Source: Neoarius graeffei
Lineage: Eukaryota > Chordata > Actinopteri > Siluriformes > Ariidae
NCBI RefSeq assembly: GCF_027579695.1
Contig: NC_083586.1
Coordinates: 1,317,001-1,381,000 of the forward strand
Direction: 5' to 3'
Length of the DNA: 64,000 nucleotides
This document shows positions 46,601 to 61,679 of the stretch, piece after piece. Numbering within the stretch: position 1 is the first letter of the stretch; every line of letters starts with the position of its first letter. The position numbers and the translations under genes were made by a program. Under the pieces are notes generated by a model, which did no database searches, was not told where the DNA came from, and was given only the letters and a program-made list of their open reading frames with translations.

Positions 46601-48010
46601 GCTGCACAAAGTGATTCATGTTAGCTTCACAGATGCACAAAGTGATTCATGTTAGCTTCATGGCTGCACAAAGTGAGTCATGTTAGCTTCATGGCTGCAC
46701 AAAGTGAGTCATGTTAGCTTCATGGCTGCACAAAGTGATTCATGTTAGCTTCATGGCTGCACAAAGTGAGTCATGTTAGCTACTTGTCTGTAGGTATTGA
46801 GTCATGTTAGCTTTATGGCTGCACAAAGTGAGTCATGTTAGCTTCACAGATGCACAAAGTGATTAATGTAAGCTTCATGGCTGCACAAAGAGAGTCATGT
46901 TAGCTTCATGGCTGCACAAAGTGAGTCTTGTTAGCTTCATGGCTGCACAAAGTGAGTCATGTTAGCTTCATGGCTGCACAAAGTGAGTCATGTTAACTTC
47001 ATGGCTGCACAAAGTGATTCATGTTAACTTCATGGCTGCACAAAGTGATTCGTATTATCTTCATGGCTGCACAAAGTGATTCGTGTTGGCTTCATGGCTG
47101 CACAAAGTGAGTCATGTTAGCTTAATCGCTGCACAAAGTGAGTCATGTTAGCTTCATTATTGCACAAAGTGAGTCATGTTAGCTTCATAGCTGCACAAAG
47201 TGATTCCTGTTAGCTTCATAGCTGCACAAAGTGATTCATGTTAGCTTCATAGCTGCACAAAGTGATTCATGTTTGATTCACGTTAGCTACATAGCTGCAC
47301 AAAGTGATTAACGTTAGCTGCATAGCTGCACAAAGTGATTCATGTTATCTTCATGGCTGCACAAAGTGATTCATGTCAGCTTCATGGCTGCACAATGTGA
47401 GTCATGTTAGCTTCATGGCTGCACAAAGTGAGTCATGTTAGCTTTATGGCTGCACAAAGTGAGTCATGTTAGCTTCATGGCTGCACAAAGTGAGTCATGT
47501 TAGCTTCTTTGATGCACAAAGTGAGTCATGTTAGGTTCATAGATGCACAAAGTGATTCATGTTAGCTTCATCGCTGCACACAGTGATTCATGTTGGCTTC
47601 ATGGCTGCACAAAGTGATTCATGTTAGCTTCAACGCTGCACAAAGTGATTCATGTTTGATTCACGTTAGCTTCATGGCTGCACAAAGTGAGTCATGTTAG
47701 CTTCTTGGCTACACAAAGTGAGTCATGTTAGCTTCATGGCTGCAGAAATTGATTCATGTTAGCTTCATGGCTGCACAAAGTGAGTCATGTTAGCTTCATG
47801 GCTGCACAAAGTGAGTCATGTTAGCTTCGTGGCTGCACAAAATGATTCATGTTAGCTTCGTGGCTGCACAAAGTGATTCATGTTAGCTTCATAGCTGCAC
47901 AAAGTGATTCATGTTAGCTTCGTAGCTGCACAAAGTGATTTCATGTTAGCTTCATAAGCTGCACAAAGTGATTCATGTTAGCTTCATAGCTGCACAAAGT
48001 GATTCATGTT
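43690..48010 (+). repeat. Higher-order repeat, two copies of about 2.24 kb
   Basis: TACTTGTCTGTAGGTATTG occurs at 44,545 and 46,781, and TAGGTTCATAGATGC at 45,296 and 47,532, 2236 bp apart. At the left end the spacing is 2205 (GTTCGC at 43,691 and 45,896), one unit less. Unit forms with CTGTAGGTA are the most divergent seen in the array. Confidence 0.82.
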
Positions 48011-51000
48011 AGCTTCATGGCTGCACAAAGTGAGTCCTGCGAGCTTCATGGCTGCACAAAGTGAGTCATGTTAGCTTCATGGCTGCACAAAGTGAGTCAT
48101 GTTAGCTTCATGGCTGCAGAAATTGATTCATGTTAGCTTCATGGCTGCACAAAGTGAGTCATGTTAGCTTCATGGCTGCACAAAGTGAGTCATGTTAGCT
48201 TCGTGGCTGCACAAAATGATTCATGTTAGCTTCGTGGCTGCACAAAGTGATTCATGTTAGCTTCGTAGCTGCACAATGTGATTCATGTTAGCTTCATAAC
48301 TGCACAAAGTGAGTCATGTTAGCTTCATTGTTGCACAAAGTGAGTCATGTTAGCTTCATAGCTGCACTGTGATTCCTGTTAGCTTCATAGCTGCACAAAG
48401 TGATTCATGTTAGCTTCATAGCTGCACAAAGTGATTCATGTTTGATTCACGTTAGCTACATAGCTGCACAAAGTGATTAACGTTAGCTACATAGCTGCAC
48501 AAAGTGATTCATGTTATCTTAATGGCTGCACAAAGTGATTCATGTTAGCTTCATGGCTGCACAAAGTGAGTCATGTTAGCTTCATGGCTGCACAAAGTGA
48601 GTCATGTTAGCTTCGTGGCTGCACAAAGTGATTCATGTTAGCTTCATGGCTGCACAAAGTGAGTCATGTTAGCTTCTTGTCTGTAGGTAGTGAGTCATGT
48701 TAGCTTTATGGCTGCACAAAGTGAGTCATGTTAGCTTCACAGATGCACAAAGTGATTCATGTTAGCTTCATAGGCTGCACAAAGTGAGTCATGTTAGCTT
48801 CATTATTGCTCAAAGTGAGTAATGTTAGCTTCATAGCTGCACTAAGTGCTTCATGTTAGCTTCATGGCTGCACAAAGTGTGTCCTGCGAGCTTCATAGCT
48901 GCACATAGTGATTCGTGTTAGCTTCATGGCTGCACAAAGTGAGTCTTGTTAGCTTCATGGCTGCACAAAGTGATTCATGTTAACTTCATGGCTGCACAAA
49001 GTGATTCATGTTAACTTCATGGCTGCACAAAGTGATTCGTGTTATCTTCATGGCTGCACAAAGTGATTCGTGTTAGCTTCATGGCTGCACAAAGTGAGTC
49101 ATGTGTGCTTCAAAGATGCACAAAGTGATTCATGTTAGCTTCATAAGCTGCACAAAGTGATTCATGTTAGCTTCATAGCTGCACAAAGTGAGTCATGTTA
49201 GCTTCATTATTGCACAAAGTGAGTCATGTTAGCTTCATAGCTGCACTAAGTGATTCCTGTTAGCTTCATAGCTGCACAAAGTGATTCATGTTAGCTTCAT
49301 AGCTGCACAAAGTGATTCATGTTTGATTCACGTTAGCTACATAGCTGCACAAAGTGATTAACGTTAGCTACATAGCTGCACAAAGTGATTCATGTTATCT
49401 TAATGGCTGCACAAAGTGATTCATGTTAGCTTCATGGCTGCACAAAGTGAGTCATGTTAGCTTCATGGCTGCACAAAGTGAGTCATGTTAGCTTCGTGGC
49501 TGCACAAAGTGATTCATGTTAGCTTCATGGCTGCACAAAGTGAGTCATGTTAGCTTCTTGTCTGTAGGTAGTGAGTCATGTTAGCTTTATGGCTGCACAA
49601 AGTGAGTCATGTTTGCTTCACAGATGCACAAAGTGATTCATGTTAGCTTCGTGGCTGCACAAAGTGAGTCATGTTAGCTTCGTGGCTGCACAAAGTGAGT
49701 CATGTTAGCTTCGTGGCTGCACAAAGTGATTCATGTTAGCTTCGTGGCTGCACAAAGTGATTCATGTTATCTTCGTGGCTGCACAAAGTGAGTCCTGCGA
49801 GCTTCATAGCTGCACATAGTGATTCATGTTAGCTTCATGGCTGCACAAAGTGAGTCATGTTAGCTTCATGGCTGCACAAAGTGAGTCATGTTAGCTTCAT
49901 GGCTGCCCAAAGTGAGTCATGTTAGCTGCATGGCTGCACAAAGTGAGTCTTGTTAGCTTCATGGCTGCACAATGTGAGTCATGTTAGCTTCATGGCTGCA
50001 CAAAGTGAGTCATGTTAGCTTCGTGGCTGCACAAAGTGAGTCATGTTAGCTTCATGGCTGCACAAAGTGAGTCATGTTAGCTTCATGGCTGCACAAAGTG
50101 AGTCATGTTAGCTTCATGGCTGCACAAAGTGAGTCTTGTTAGCTTCATGGCTGCACAATGTGAGTCATGTTAGCTTCATGGCTGCACAAAGTGAGTCATG
50201 TTAACTTCATGGCTGCACAAAGTGAGTCATGTTAGCTTCATGGCTGCACAAAGTGAGTCATGTTAGCTTCATGGCTGCACAAAGTGAGTCTTGTTAGCTT
50301 CATGGCTGCACAAAGTGAGTCATGTTAGCTTCATGGCTGCAGAAAGTGAGTCATGTTAGCTTCATGGCTGCACAAAGTGAGTCATGTTAGCTTCGTGGCT
50401 GCACAAAGTGAGTCATGTTAGCTTCGTGGCTGCACAAAATGATTCATGTTAGCTTCGTGGCTGCACAAAGTGATTCATGTTAGCTTCATAGCTGCACAAA
50501 GTGATTCATTTTAGCTTCATGGCTGCACAAAGTGATTCATGTTAGCTTTATAGCTGCACAAAGTGATTCATGTTAGCTTCATAGGCTGCACAAAGTGAGT
50601 CATGTTAGCTTCATTATTGCTCAAAGTGAGTAATGTTAGCTTCATAGCTGCACTAAGTGATTCATGTTAGCTTCATGGCTGCACAAAGTGAGTCATGTTA
50701 GCTTCATGGCTGCAGAAAGTGAGTCATGTTAGCTTCTTGTCTGTAGGTAGTGAGTCATGTTAGCTTTATGGCTGCACAAAGTGAGTCATGTTAGCTTCAC
50801 AGATGCACAAAGTGATTCATGTAAGCTTCATGGCTGCACAAAGTGATTCATGTTAGCTTCATGGCTCCACAAAGTGAGTCATATTAGCTTCATGGCTGCA
50901 GAAAGTGAGTCATGTTAGCTTTCTAGATGCACAAAGTGATTCATGTTATCTTCATGGCTGCACAATGTGAGTCATGTTAACTTCATGGCTGCACAAAGTG

Positions 51001-53399
51001 AGTCATGTTAGCTTCATGGCTGCACAAAGTGAGTCATGTTAGCTTCATGGCTGCACAAAGTGAGTCATTTTAGCTTCATTGATGCACAAAGTGAGTCATG
51101 TTAGCTTCATAGATGCACAAAGTGATTCATGTTAGCTTCATCGCTGCACACAATGATTCATGTTGGCTTCATGGCTGCACAAAGTGATTCATGTTAGCTT
51201 CAACGCTGCACAAAGTGATTCATGTTTGATTCACGTTAGCTTCATGGCTGCACAAAGTGAGTCATGGTAGCTTCATGGCTGCACAGAGTGAGTCATGTTA
51301 GCTTCATGGCTGCACAAAGTCAGTCATGTTAGCTTCATGGCTGCACAAAGTGAGTCATGTTAGCTTCATGGCTGCAGAAAGTGAGTCATGTTAGCTTCTT
51401 GTCTGTAGGTAGTGAGTCATGTTAGCTTTATGGCGGCACAAAGTGAGTCATGTTAGCTTCACAGATGCACAAAGTGATTCATGTAAGCTTCATGGCTGCA
51501 CAAAGTGAGTCATGTTAGCTTCATGGCTGCACAAAGTGAGTCATGTTAGCTTCATGGCTGCACAAAGTGAGTCATGTTAGCTTCATGGCTGCACAAAGTG
51601 AGTCTTGTTAGCTTCATGGCTGCACAAAGTGAGTCATGTTAACTTCAGGGCTGCACAAAGTGATTCATGTTAACTTCAGGGCTGCACAAAGTGATTCATG
51701 TTAACTTCATGGCTGCACAAAGTGATTCGTGTTAACTTCATGGCTGCACAAAGTGATTCGTGTTATCTTCATGGCTGCACAAAGTGATTCGTGTTAGCTT
51801 CATGGCTGCACAAAGTGAGTCATGTTAGCTTAATCGCTGCACAAAGTGAGTCATGTTTGCTTCAAAGATGCACAAAGTGAGTCATGTTAGCTTCATAAGC
51901 TGCACAAAGTGATTCATGTTAGCTTCATAGCTGCACAAAGTGAGTCATGTTAGCTTCATTATTGCACAAAGTGAGTCATGTTAGCTTCATAGCTGCACAA
52001 AGTGCTTCCTGTTAGCTTCATAGCTGCACAAAGTGATTCATGTTAGCTTCATAGCTGCACAAAGTGATTCATGTTTGATTCACGTTATCTACAAAGCTGC
52101 ACAAAGTGATTAACGTTAGCTACATAGCTGCACAAAGTGATTCATGTTAGCTTCATGGCTGCACAAAGTGATTCATGTTAGCTTCATGGCAGCACAAAGT
52201 GAGTCATGTTAGCTTCATGGCTGCACAAAGTGAGTCATGTTAGCTTTATAGATGCACAAAGTGATTCATGTTATCTTCATTGATGCACAAAGTGATTCAT
52301 GTTAGCTTCATGGCTGCACAAAGTGAGTCATGTTAGCTTCATGGCTGCACAAAGTGAGTCATGTTAGCTTCATGGCTGCACAAAGTGAGTCATGTAAGAT
52401 TCATTGATGCACAAAGTGAGTCATGTTAGCTTCATAGATGCACAAAGTGATTCATGTTAGCTTCATCGCTGCACACAGTGATTCATGTTGGCTTCATGGC
52501 TGCACAAAGTGATTCATGTTAGCTTCAACGCTGGACAAAGTGATTCATGTTTGATTCACGTTAGCTTCATGGCTACACAAAGTGATTCATGTTAGCTTCA
52601 TAGCTGCACAAAGTGATTCATTTTTGATTCACGTTAGCTACATAACTGCACAAAGTGATTCATGTTTGCTTCATGGCTGCACAAAGTGAGTCATGTTAGC
52701 TTCATGGCTGCACAAAGTGAGTCATGTTACCTTCATAGCTGCACAAAGTGATTCATGTTAACTTCATGGCTGCACAAAGTGAGTCAAGTTTGCTTCATGG
52801 CTGCACAAAGTGAGTCATGTTAGCTTCATGATTGCACAAGTGAGTCATGTTAGCTTCATAGCTGCACAAAATGATTCATGTTAACTTCATGGCTGCACAA
52901 AGTGATTCATGTTAACTTCATGGCTGCACAAAGTGATTCATGTTAACTTCATGGCTGCACAAAGTGATTCATGTTAGCTTCATGGCTGCACAAAGTGATT
53001 CGTGTTAGCTTCATGGCTGCAAAAATTGAGTCATGTTAGCGTCATGGCTGCGCAAATTGAGTCATGTTATCTTGATGGCTGCGCAAAGTGAGTCATGTTA
53101 GCTTCATGATTGCACAAGTGAGTCATGTTAGCTTCATCGCTGCACAAAGTGATTCATGTTATCTTCATGGCCGCACAAAGTGATTCATGTTAACTTCATG
53201 GCTGCACAAAGTGATTCATGTTAGCTTCATGGCTGCGCAAAGTGAGTCATGTTAGCTTCATAGCTGCACAAAGTGATTCATGTTAGCTTCATAGCTGCAC
53301 AAAGTGATTCATTTTTGATTCACGTTAGCTACATAGCTGCACAAAGTGATTCATGTTAACTTCATGGCTGCCCAAAGTGATTCGTGTTAGCTTCATGGC

Positions 53400-56300
53400 T
53401 GCGCAAAGTGAGTCATGTTAGCTTCATGGCTGCACAAAGTGATTCGTGTTACCTTCATGGCTGCACAAAGTGAGTCATGTTAGCTTCATGGCTGCGCAAA
53501 GTGAGTCGTGTTAGCTTCATGGCTGCGCAAAGTGAGTCGTGTTAGCTTCATGGCTCCGCAAAGTTAGTCATGTTAGCTTCATGATTGCACAAGTGAGTCA
53601 TGTTAGCTTCATTGCTGCACAAAGTGATTCGTGTTAGCTTCATGGCTGCAAAAAGTGACTCATGTTAGCTTCATGGCTGCGCAAAGTGAATCATGTTAGC
53701 TTCATGGCTGCACAAAGTGAGTCATGTTAGCTTCATGATTGCCCAAGTGAGTCATGTTAGCTTCATAGCTGCACAAAGTGATTCATGTTAACTTCATGGC
53801 TGCGCAAAGTGAGTCATGTTAGCTTCATGGCTGCACAAAGTGATTCGTGTTACCTTCATGGCTGCACAAAGTGAGTCATGTTAGCTTCATGGCTGCGCAA
53901 AGTGAGTCGTGTTAGCTTCATGGCTGCGCAAAGTGAGTCGTGTTAGCTTCATGGCTCCGCAAAGTTAGTCATGTTAGCTTCATGATTGCACAAGTGAGTC
54001 ATGTTAGCTTCATTGCTGCACAAAGTGATTCGTGTTAGCTTCATGGCTGCAAAAAGTGACTCATGTTAGCTTCATGGCTGCGCAAAGTGAATCATGTTAG
54101 CTTCATGGCTGCACAAAGTGAGTCATGTTAGCTTCATGATTGCCCAAGTGAGTCATGTTAGCTTCATAGCTGCACAAAGTGATTCATGTTAACTTCATGG
54201 CTGCACAAAGTGATTCATGTTAGCTTCATGGCTGCACAAAGAGATTCGTGTTAGCTTCATGGCTGCACAAAGTGATTCATGTTAGCTTCATAGCTGCACA
54301 AAGTGAGTCCTACAAGCTTCATAGCTGCACAAAGTGATTCATGTTAGCTTCATGGCTGCACAAAGTGAGTCATGTTAGCTTCATGGCTGCACAAAGTGAG
54401 TCATGTTAGCTTCATGGCTGCACAAAGTGAGTCATGTTAGCTTCATGGATGCACAAAGTGATTCGTGTTAGCTTCATGGCTGCACAAAGTGAGTCATGTT
54501 AGCTTAATCGCTGCACAAAGTGAGTCATGTTTGCTTCAAAGATGCACAAAGTGATTCATGTTAGCTTCATAAGCTGCACAAAGTGATTCATGTTAGCTTC
54601 ATGGCTGCACAAAGTGAGTCATGTTAGCTTCCTGGCTGCACAAAGTGATTCATGTTAGCTTCATGGCTGCACAAATTGAGTCATGTTAGCTTCATGGCTG
54701 CACAAAGTGAGTAATGTTAGCTTCATGATTGCCCAAGTGAGTCATTTTAGCTTCATAGCTGCACAAAGTGATTCATGTTAACTTCATGGCTGCACAAAGT
54801 GATTCATGTTAACTTCATGGCTGCACAAAGTGATTCATGTTAGCTTCATGGCTGCACAAAGAGATTCGTGTTAGCTTCATGGCTGCACAATGTGATTCAT
54901 GTTAGCTTCATAGCTGCACAACGTGAGTCCTACAAGCTTCATAGCTGCACAAAGTGATTCATGTTAGCTTCATGGCTGCACAAAGTGAGTCATGTTAGCT
55001 TCAAGGCTGCACACAGTGAGTCATGTTAGCTTCATTGCTGCACAAAGTGAGTCATGTTAGCTTCATGGCTGCTCAAAGTGAGTCATGTTAGCTTCATGGC
55101 TGCACAAAGTGAGTCATGTTAGCTTCATGGCTGCGCAAAGTGAGTCATGTTAGCTTCATGGCTGCACAAAGTGAGTCATGTTAGCTTCATGGCTGCACAA
55201 AGTGATTCATGTTAACTTCATGGCTGCACAAAGTGATTCATGTTAACTTCATGGCTGCACAAAGTGATTCATGTTAACTTCATGGCTGCACAAAGTGATT
55301 CATGTTAACTTCATGGCTGCACAAAGTGATTCGTGTTATCTTCATGGATGCACAAAGTGATTCGTGTTAGCTTCATGGCTGCACAAAGTGAGTCATGTTA
55401 GCTTAATCGCTGCACAAAGTGAGTCATGTTTGCTTCAAAGATGCACAAAGTGATTCATGTTAGCTTCATAAGCTGCACAAAGTGATTCATGTTAGCTTCA
55501 TGGCTGCACAAAGTGAGTCATGTTAGCTTCATGGCTGCACAAAGTGATTCATGTTAGCTTCATGTCTGCACAAAGTGATTCATGTTAGCTTCATGGCTGC
55601 ACAAATTGAGTCATGTTAGCTTCATGGCTGCACAAAGTGAGTCATGTTAGCTTCATGGCTACACAAAGTGAGTCATTTTAGCTTCATGGCTGCACAAAGT
55701 GATGCATGTTAGCTTCATGGCTGCACAAAGTGATTCATGTTTGTTTCATGTTAGCTTCGTAGGTGCACAAAGTGATTCATGTTTGTTTCATGTTAGCTTC
55801 ATGGCTGAACAGAGTGATTCATGTTCGGTTCATGATTGCACAAAGAGATTCATGTTAGCTTGATAGCTGAACAAAATCATTCCTGTTAGCTTCATAGCTG
55901 CACAAAGTGATTCATGTTAGCTTCATAGCTGCACAATGTGATTCATTTTTGATTCACGTTAGCTACATAACTGCACAAAGTGATTCATGTTAGCTTCATG
56001 GCTGCACAAAGTGAGTCATGTTAGCTTCATGGCTGCACAAAGTGAGTCATGTTACCTTCATAGCTGCACAAAGTGATTCATGTTAACTTCATGGCTGCAC
56101 AAAGTGATTCGTGTTATCTTCATGGATGCACAAAGTGATTCGTTTTAGCTTCATGGCTGCACAAAGTGAGTCATGTTAGCTTAATCGCTGCACAAAGTGA
56201 GTCATGTTTGCTTCAAAGATGCACAAAGTGATTCATGTTAGCTTCATAAGCTGCACAAAGTGATTCATGTTAGCTTCATGGCTGCACAAAGTGAGTCATG

Positions 56301-59300
56301 TTAGCTTCATGGCTGCACAAAGTGAGTCAAGTTTGCTTCATGGCTGCACAAAATGATTCATGTTATCTTCATGGCTGCACAAAGTGATTCATGTTAACTT
56401 CATGGCTGCACAAAGTGATTCATGTTAGCTTCATGGCTGCACAAAGTGATTCGTGTTAGCTTCATGGCTGCAAAAAGTGAGTCATGTTAGCGTCATGGCT
56501 GCGTAAATTGAGTCATGTTAGCTTGATGGCTGCGCAAGGTGAGTCATGTTAGCTTCATGATTGCACAAGTGAGTCATGTTAGCTTCATCGCTGCACAAAG
56601 TGATTCATGTTATCTTCATGGCCGCACAAACTGATTCATGTTAACTTCATGGCTGCACAAAGTGATTCATGTTAGCTTCATGGCTGCACAAAGTGATTCG
56701 TGTTAGCTTCATGGCTGCACAAAGTGAGTCATGTTAGCGTCATGGCTGCGCAAAGTGAGTCATGTTAGCTTCATGGCTGCTCAAATTGAGTCATGTTAGC
56801 TTCATAGCTGCACAAAGTGATTCATGTTAGCTTCATAGCTGCACAAAGTGATTCATTTTTGATTCACGTTAGCTACATAGCTGCACAAAGTGATTCATGT
56901 TAGCTTCATGGCTGCACAAAGTGATTCGTGTTAGCTTCATGGCTGCACAAAGTGAGTCATGTTAGCTTCATGGCTGCGCAAAGTTAGTCATGTTAGCTTC
57001 ATGATTGCACAAGTGAGTCATGTTAGCTTCATTGCTGCACAAAGTGTTTCATGTTAGCTTCATGGCTGCACAAAGTGAGTCATGTTAGCTTCTTGTCTGT
57101 AGGTAGTGAGTCATGTTAGCTTTATGGCTGCACAAAGTGAGTAATGTTAGCTTCACAGATGCACAAAGTGATTCATGTAAGCTTCATGGCTGCACAAAGT
57201 GAGTCGTGTTAGCTTCATGGCTGCGCAAAGTGAGTCATGTTAGCTTCATGGCTGCACAAAGTGATTCGTGTTACCTTCATGGCTGCACAAAGTGAGTCAT
57301 GTTAGCTTCATGGCTGCGCAAAGTGAGTCGTGTTAGCTTCATGGCTGCGCAAAGTGAGTCGTGTTAGCTTCATGGCCCCGCAAAGTTAGTCATGTTAGCT
57401 TCATGATTGCACAAGTGAGTCATGTTAGCTTCATTGCTGCACAAAGTGATTCGTGTTAGCTTCATGGCTGCAAAAAGTGACTCATGTTAGCTTCATGGCT
57501 GCGCAAAGTGAATCATGTTAGCTTCATGGCTGCACAAAGTGAGTCATGTTAGCTTCATGATTGCCCAAGTGAGTCATGTTAGCTTCATAGCTGCACAAAG
57601 TGATTCATGTTAACTTCATGGCTGCACAAAGTGATTCATGTTAGCTTCATGGCTGCACAAAGAGATTCGTGTTAGCTTCATGGCTGCACAAAGTGATTCA
57701 TGTTAGCTTCATAGCTGCACAAAGTGAGTCCTACAAGCTTCATAGCTGCACAAAGTGATTCATGTTAGCTTCATGGCTGGACAAAGTGAGTCATGTTAGC
57801 TTCATGGCTGCACAAAGTGAGTCATGTTAGCTTCATGGCTGCACAAAGTGAGTCATGTTAGCTTCATGGCTGCACAAAGTGAGTCATGTTAGCTTCATGG
57901 CTGCGCAAAGTGAGTCATGTTAGCTTCATGGCTGCGCAAAGTGAGTCATGTTAGCTCAATGGCTGCACAAAGTGAGTCATGTTAGCTTCATGGCTGCACA
58001 AAGTGAGTCATGTTAGCTTCATGGCTGCACAAAGTGAGTCATGTTAACTTCATGGCTGCACAAAGTGATTCATGTTAACTTCATGGCTGCACAAAGTGAT
58101 TCGTGTTATCTTCATGGATGCACAAAGTGATTCGTTTTAGCTTCATGGCTGCACAAAGTGAGTCATGTTAGCTTAATCGCTGCACAAAGTGAGTCATGTT
58201 TGCTTCAAAGATGCACAAAGTGATTCATGTTAGCTTCATAAGCTGCACAAAGTGATTCATGTTAGCTTCATGGCTGCACAAAGTGAGTCATGTTAGCTTC
58301 ATGGCTGCACAAAGTGATTCATGTTAGCTTCATGGCTGCACAAATTGAGTCATGTTAGCTTCATGGCTGCACAAAGTGAGTAATGTTAGCTTCATGATTG
58401 CCCAAGTGAGTCATTTTAGCTTCATAGCTGCACAAAGTGATTCATGTTAACTTCATGGCTGCACAAAGTGATTCATGTTAACTTCATGGCTGCACAAAGT
58501 GATTCATGTTAGCTTCATGGCTGCACAAAGAGATTCGTGTTAGCTTCATGGCTGCACAATGTGATTCATGTTAGCTTCATAGCTGCACAACGTGAGTCCT
58601 ACAAGCTTCATAGCTGCACAAAGTGATTCATGTTAGCTTCATGGCTGCACAAAGTGAGTCATGTTAGCTTCAAGGCTGCACACAGTGAGTCATGTTAGCT
58701 TCATTGCTGCACAAAGTGAGTCATGTTAGCTTCATGGCTGCACAAAGTGAGTCATGTTAGCTTCATGGCTGCGCAAAGTGAGTCATGTTAGCTTCATGGC
58801 TGCTCAAAGTGAGTCATGTTAGCTTCATGGCTGCACAAAGTGAGTCATGTTAGCTTCATGGCTGCGCAAAGTGAGTCATGTTAGCTTCATGGCTGCACAA
58901 AGTGAGTCATGTTAGCTTCATGGCTGCACAAAGTGATTCATGTTAACTTCATGGCTGCACAAAGTGATTCATGTTAACTTCATGGCTGCACAAAGTGATT
59001 CATGTTAACTTCATGGCTGCACAAAGTGATTCATGTTAACTTCATGGCTGCACAAAGTGATTCATGTTAACTTCATGGCTGCACAAAGTGATTCGTATTA
59101 TCTTCATGGATGCACAAAGTGATTCGTGTTAGCTTCATGGCTGCACAAAGTGAGTCATGTTAGCTTAATCGCTGCACAAAGTGAGTCATGTTTGCTTCAA
59201 AGATGCACAAAGTGATTCATGTTAGCTTCATAAGCTGCACAAAGTGATTCATGTTAGCTTCATGGCTGCACAAAGTGAGTCATGTTAGCTTCATGGCTGC

Positions 59301-60100
59301 ACAAAGTGATTCATGTTAGCTTCATGTCTGCACAAAGTGATTCATGTTAGCTTCATGGCTGCACAAATTGAGTCATGTTAGCTTCATGGCTGCACAAAGT
59401 CAGTCATGTTAGCTTCATGGCTGCACAAAGTGAGTCATGTTAGCTTCATGGCTACACAAAGTGAGTCATTTTAGCTTCATGGCTGCACAAAGTGATGCAT
59501 GTTAGCTTCATGGCTGCACAAAGTGATTCATGTTTGTTTCATGTTAGCTTCGTAGGTGCACAAAGTGATTCATGTTTGTTTCATGTTAGCTTCATGGCTG
59601 AACAGAGTGATTCATGTTCGGTTCATGATTGCACAAAGAGATTCATGTTAGCTTGATAGCTGAACAAAATCATTCCTGTTAGCTTCATAGCTGCACAAAG
59701 TGATTCATGTTAGCTTCATAGCTGCACAATGTGATTCATTTTTTAATTCACGTTAGCTACATAACTGCACAAAGTGATTCATGTTAGCTTCATGGCTGCA
59801 CAAAGTGAGTCATGTTAGCTTCATGGCTGCACAAAGTGAGTCATGTTACCTTCATAGCTGCACAAAGTGATTCATGTTAGCTTCATGGCTGCACAAAGTG
59901 AGTCAAGTTTGCTTCATGGCTGCACAAAGTGAGTCATGTTAGCTTCATGATTGCACAAGTGAGTCATGTTAGCTTCATGGCTGCTCAAATTGAGTCATGT
60001 TAGCTTCATAGCTGCACAAAGTGATTCATGTTAGCTTCATAGCTGCACAAAGTGATTCATTTTTGATTCACGTTAGCTACATAGCTGCACAAAGTGATTC
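53400..60100 (+). repeat. Higher-order repeat, two copies of 3.4-3.8 kb, with a 401-bp inner duplication
   Basis: The marker GCAAAGTTAGTCATG (53,559, 53,960 and 57,380 region) shows 401-bp and then 3.42-kb spacing. CCTACAAGCTTC occurs near 54,309, 54,929, 57,730 and 58,598. GTTTGTTTCATG occurs near 55,740 and 59,533 (3.79 kb). The growth in spacing from 3.42 to 3.79 kb equals 12 extra units in copy 2. Confidence 0.75.
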
Positions 60101-61679
60101 ATGTTAGCTTCATGGCTGCACAAAGTGATTCGTGTTAGCTTCATGGCTGCACAAAGTGAGTCATGTTAGCTTCATGGCTGCGCAAAGTTAGTCATGTTTG
60201 ATTCACGTTAGCTTCATGGCTGCACAAAGTGAGTCATGTTAGCTTCATGGCTGCACAAAGTGAGTCATGTCAGCTTCGTGATTGCACAAAGTGATTCATG
60301 TAAGCTTCATGGCTGCACAAAGTGATTCATGTTAGCTTCATAGATGCACAAAGTGATTCATGTTAGCTTCATTGCTGCACAAAGTGAGTCATGTTAGCTT
60401 CATCGCTGCACAAAGTGAGTCATGTTAGCTTCGTAGCTGCCCAAAGTGATTCATGTTAGCTTCGTAGCTGCCCAAAGTGATTCATGTTACCTTCGTAGCT
60501 GCCCAAAGTGATTCATGTTAGCTTCATGATTGCAAAAGTGATTCATGTTAGCTTCTTGGCTGCACAAAGTGAGTCATGTTAGCTTCATGGCTGCACAAAT
60601 TGAGTCATGTTAGCTTCATGGCTGCACAAAGTGAGTCATGTTAGCTTCATGGCTGCACAAAATGATTCCTGTTAGCTTCATGGCTGCACAAAGTGAGTCA
60701 TGTTAGCTTCATGGCTGCACAAATTGAGTCATGTTAGCTTCATGGCTGCACAAAGTGAGTCATGTTAGCTTCATGGCTGCACAAAATGATTCCTGTTAGC
60801 TTCATGGCTGCACAAATTGAGTCATGTTATCTTCATGGCTGCACAAAGTGAGTCATGTTAGCTTCATGGCTGCACAAAATGATTCCTGTTAGCTTCATGG
60901 CTGCACAAAGTGAGTCATGTTAGCTTCATAGCTGCACAAAGTGATTCGTGTTAGCTTCATAGCTGCTCAAAGTGAGTCATGTTAGCTTCATGGCTGCACA
61001 AACTGATTCATGTTATCTTCATGGCTGCACTAACTGAGTCGGGTAAACTTCACGGCTGCACAAAGTGAGTCATGTTAGCTTCATAGCTGCACAAAGTGAT
61101 TCCTGTTAGCTTCATGGCTTCATGGCTGCACAAAGTGAGTCGAGTTAGCTTCATGGCTGCACAAAGTGAGTCATGTTAGCTTCATGGCTGCACACAATGA
61201 TTCCTGTTAGCTTCATGGCTGCACAAAGTGAGTCATGTTAGCTTCATAGCTGCTCAAAGTGAGTCATGTTAGCTTCATGGCTGCACAAACTGATTCATGT
61301 TAGCTTCATAGCTGCACAAAGTGAGTCATGTTAGCTTCATGGCTGCACTAAGTGAGTCGTGTAAACTTCATGGCTGCACAAAGTGAGTCATGTTAGCTTC
61401 ATGTCTGCACAAAGTGATTCATGTTAGCTTCATGGCTGCACAAAGTGAGTCATGTTAGCTTCTTGATTGCACAAAGTGAGTCATGTTAGCTTCATAGCTG
61501 CACAAAGTGATGCATGTTAAATTCATGGCTGCACAAAGTGATTCATGTTACCTTCATGGCTGCACTAAGTGAGTCATGTTAGCTTCATGGCTGCACTAAG
61601 TGAGTCATGTTAGCTTCATGGCTGCACAAAGTTAGTCATGTTAGCTTCATGGTTGCACAAATTGAGTCATGTTAGCTTC

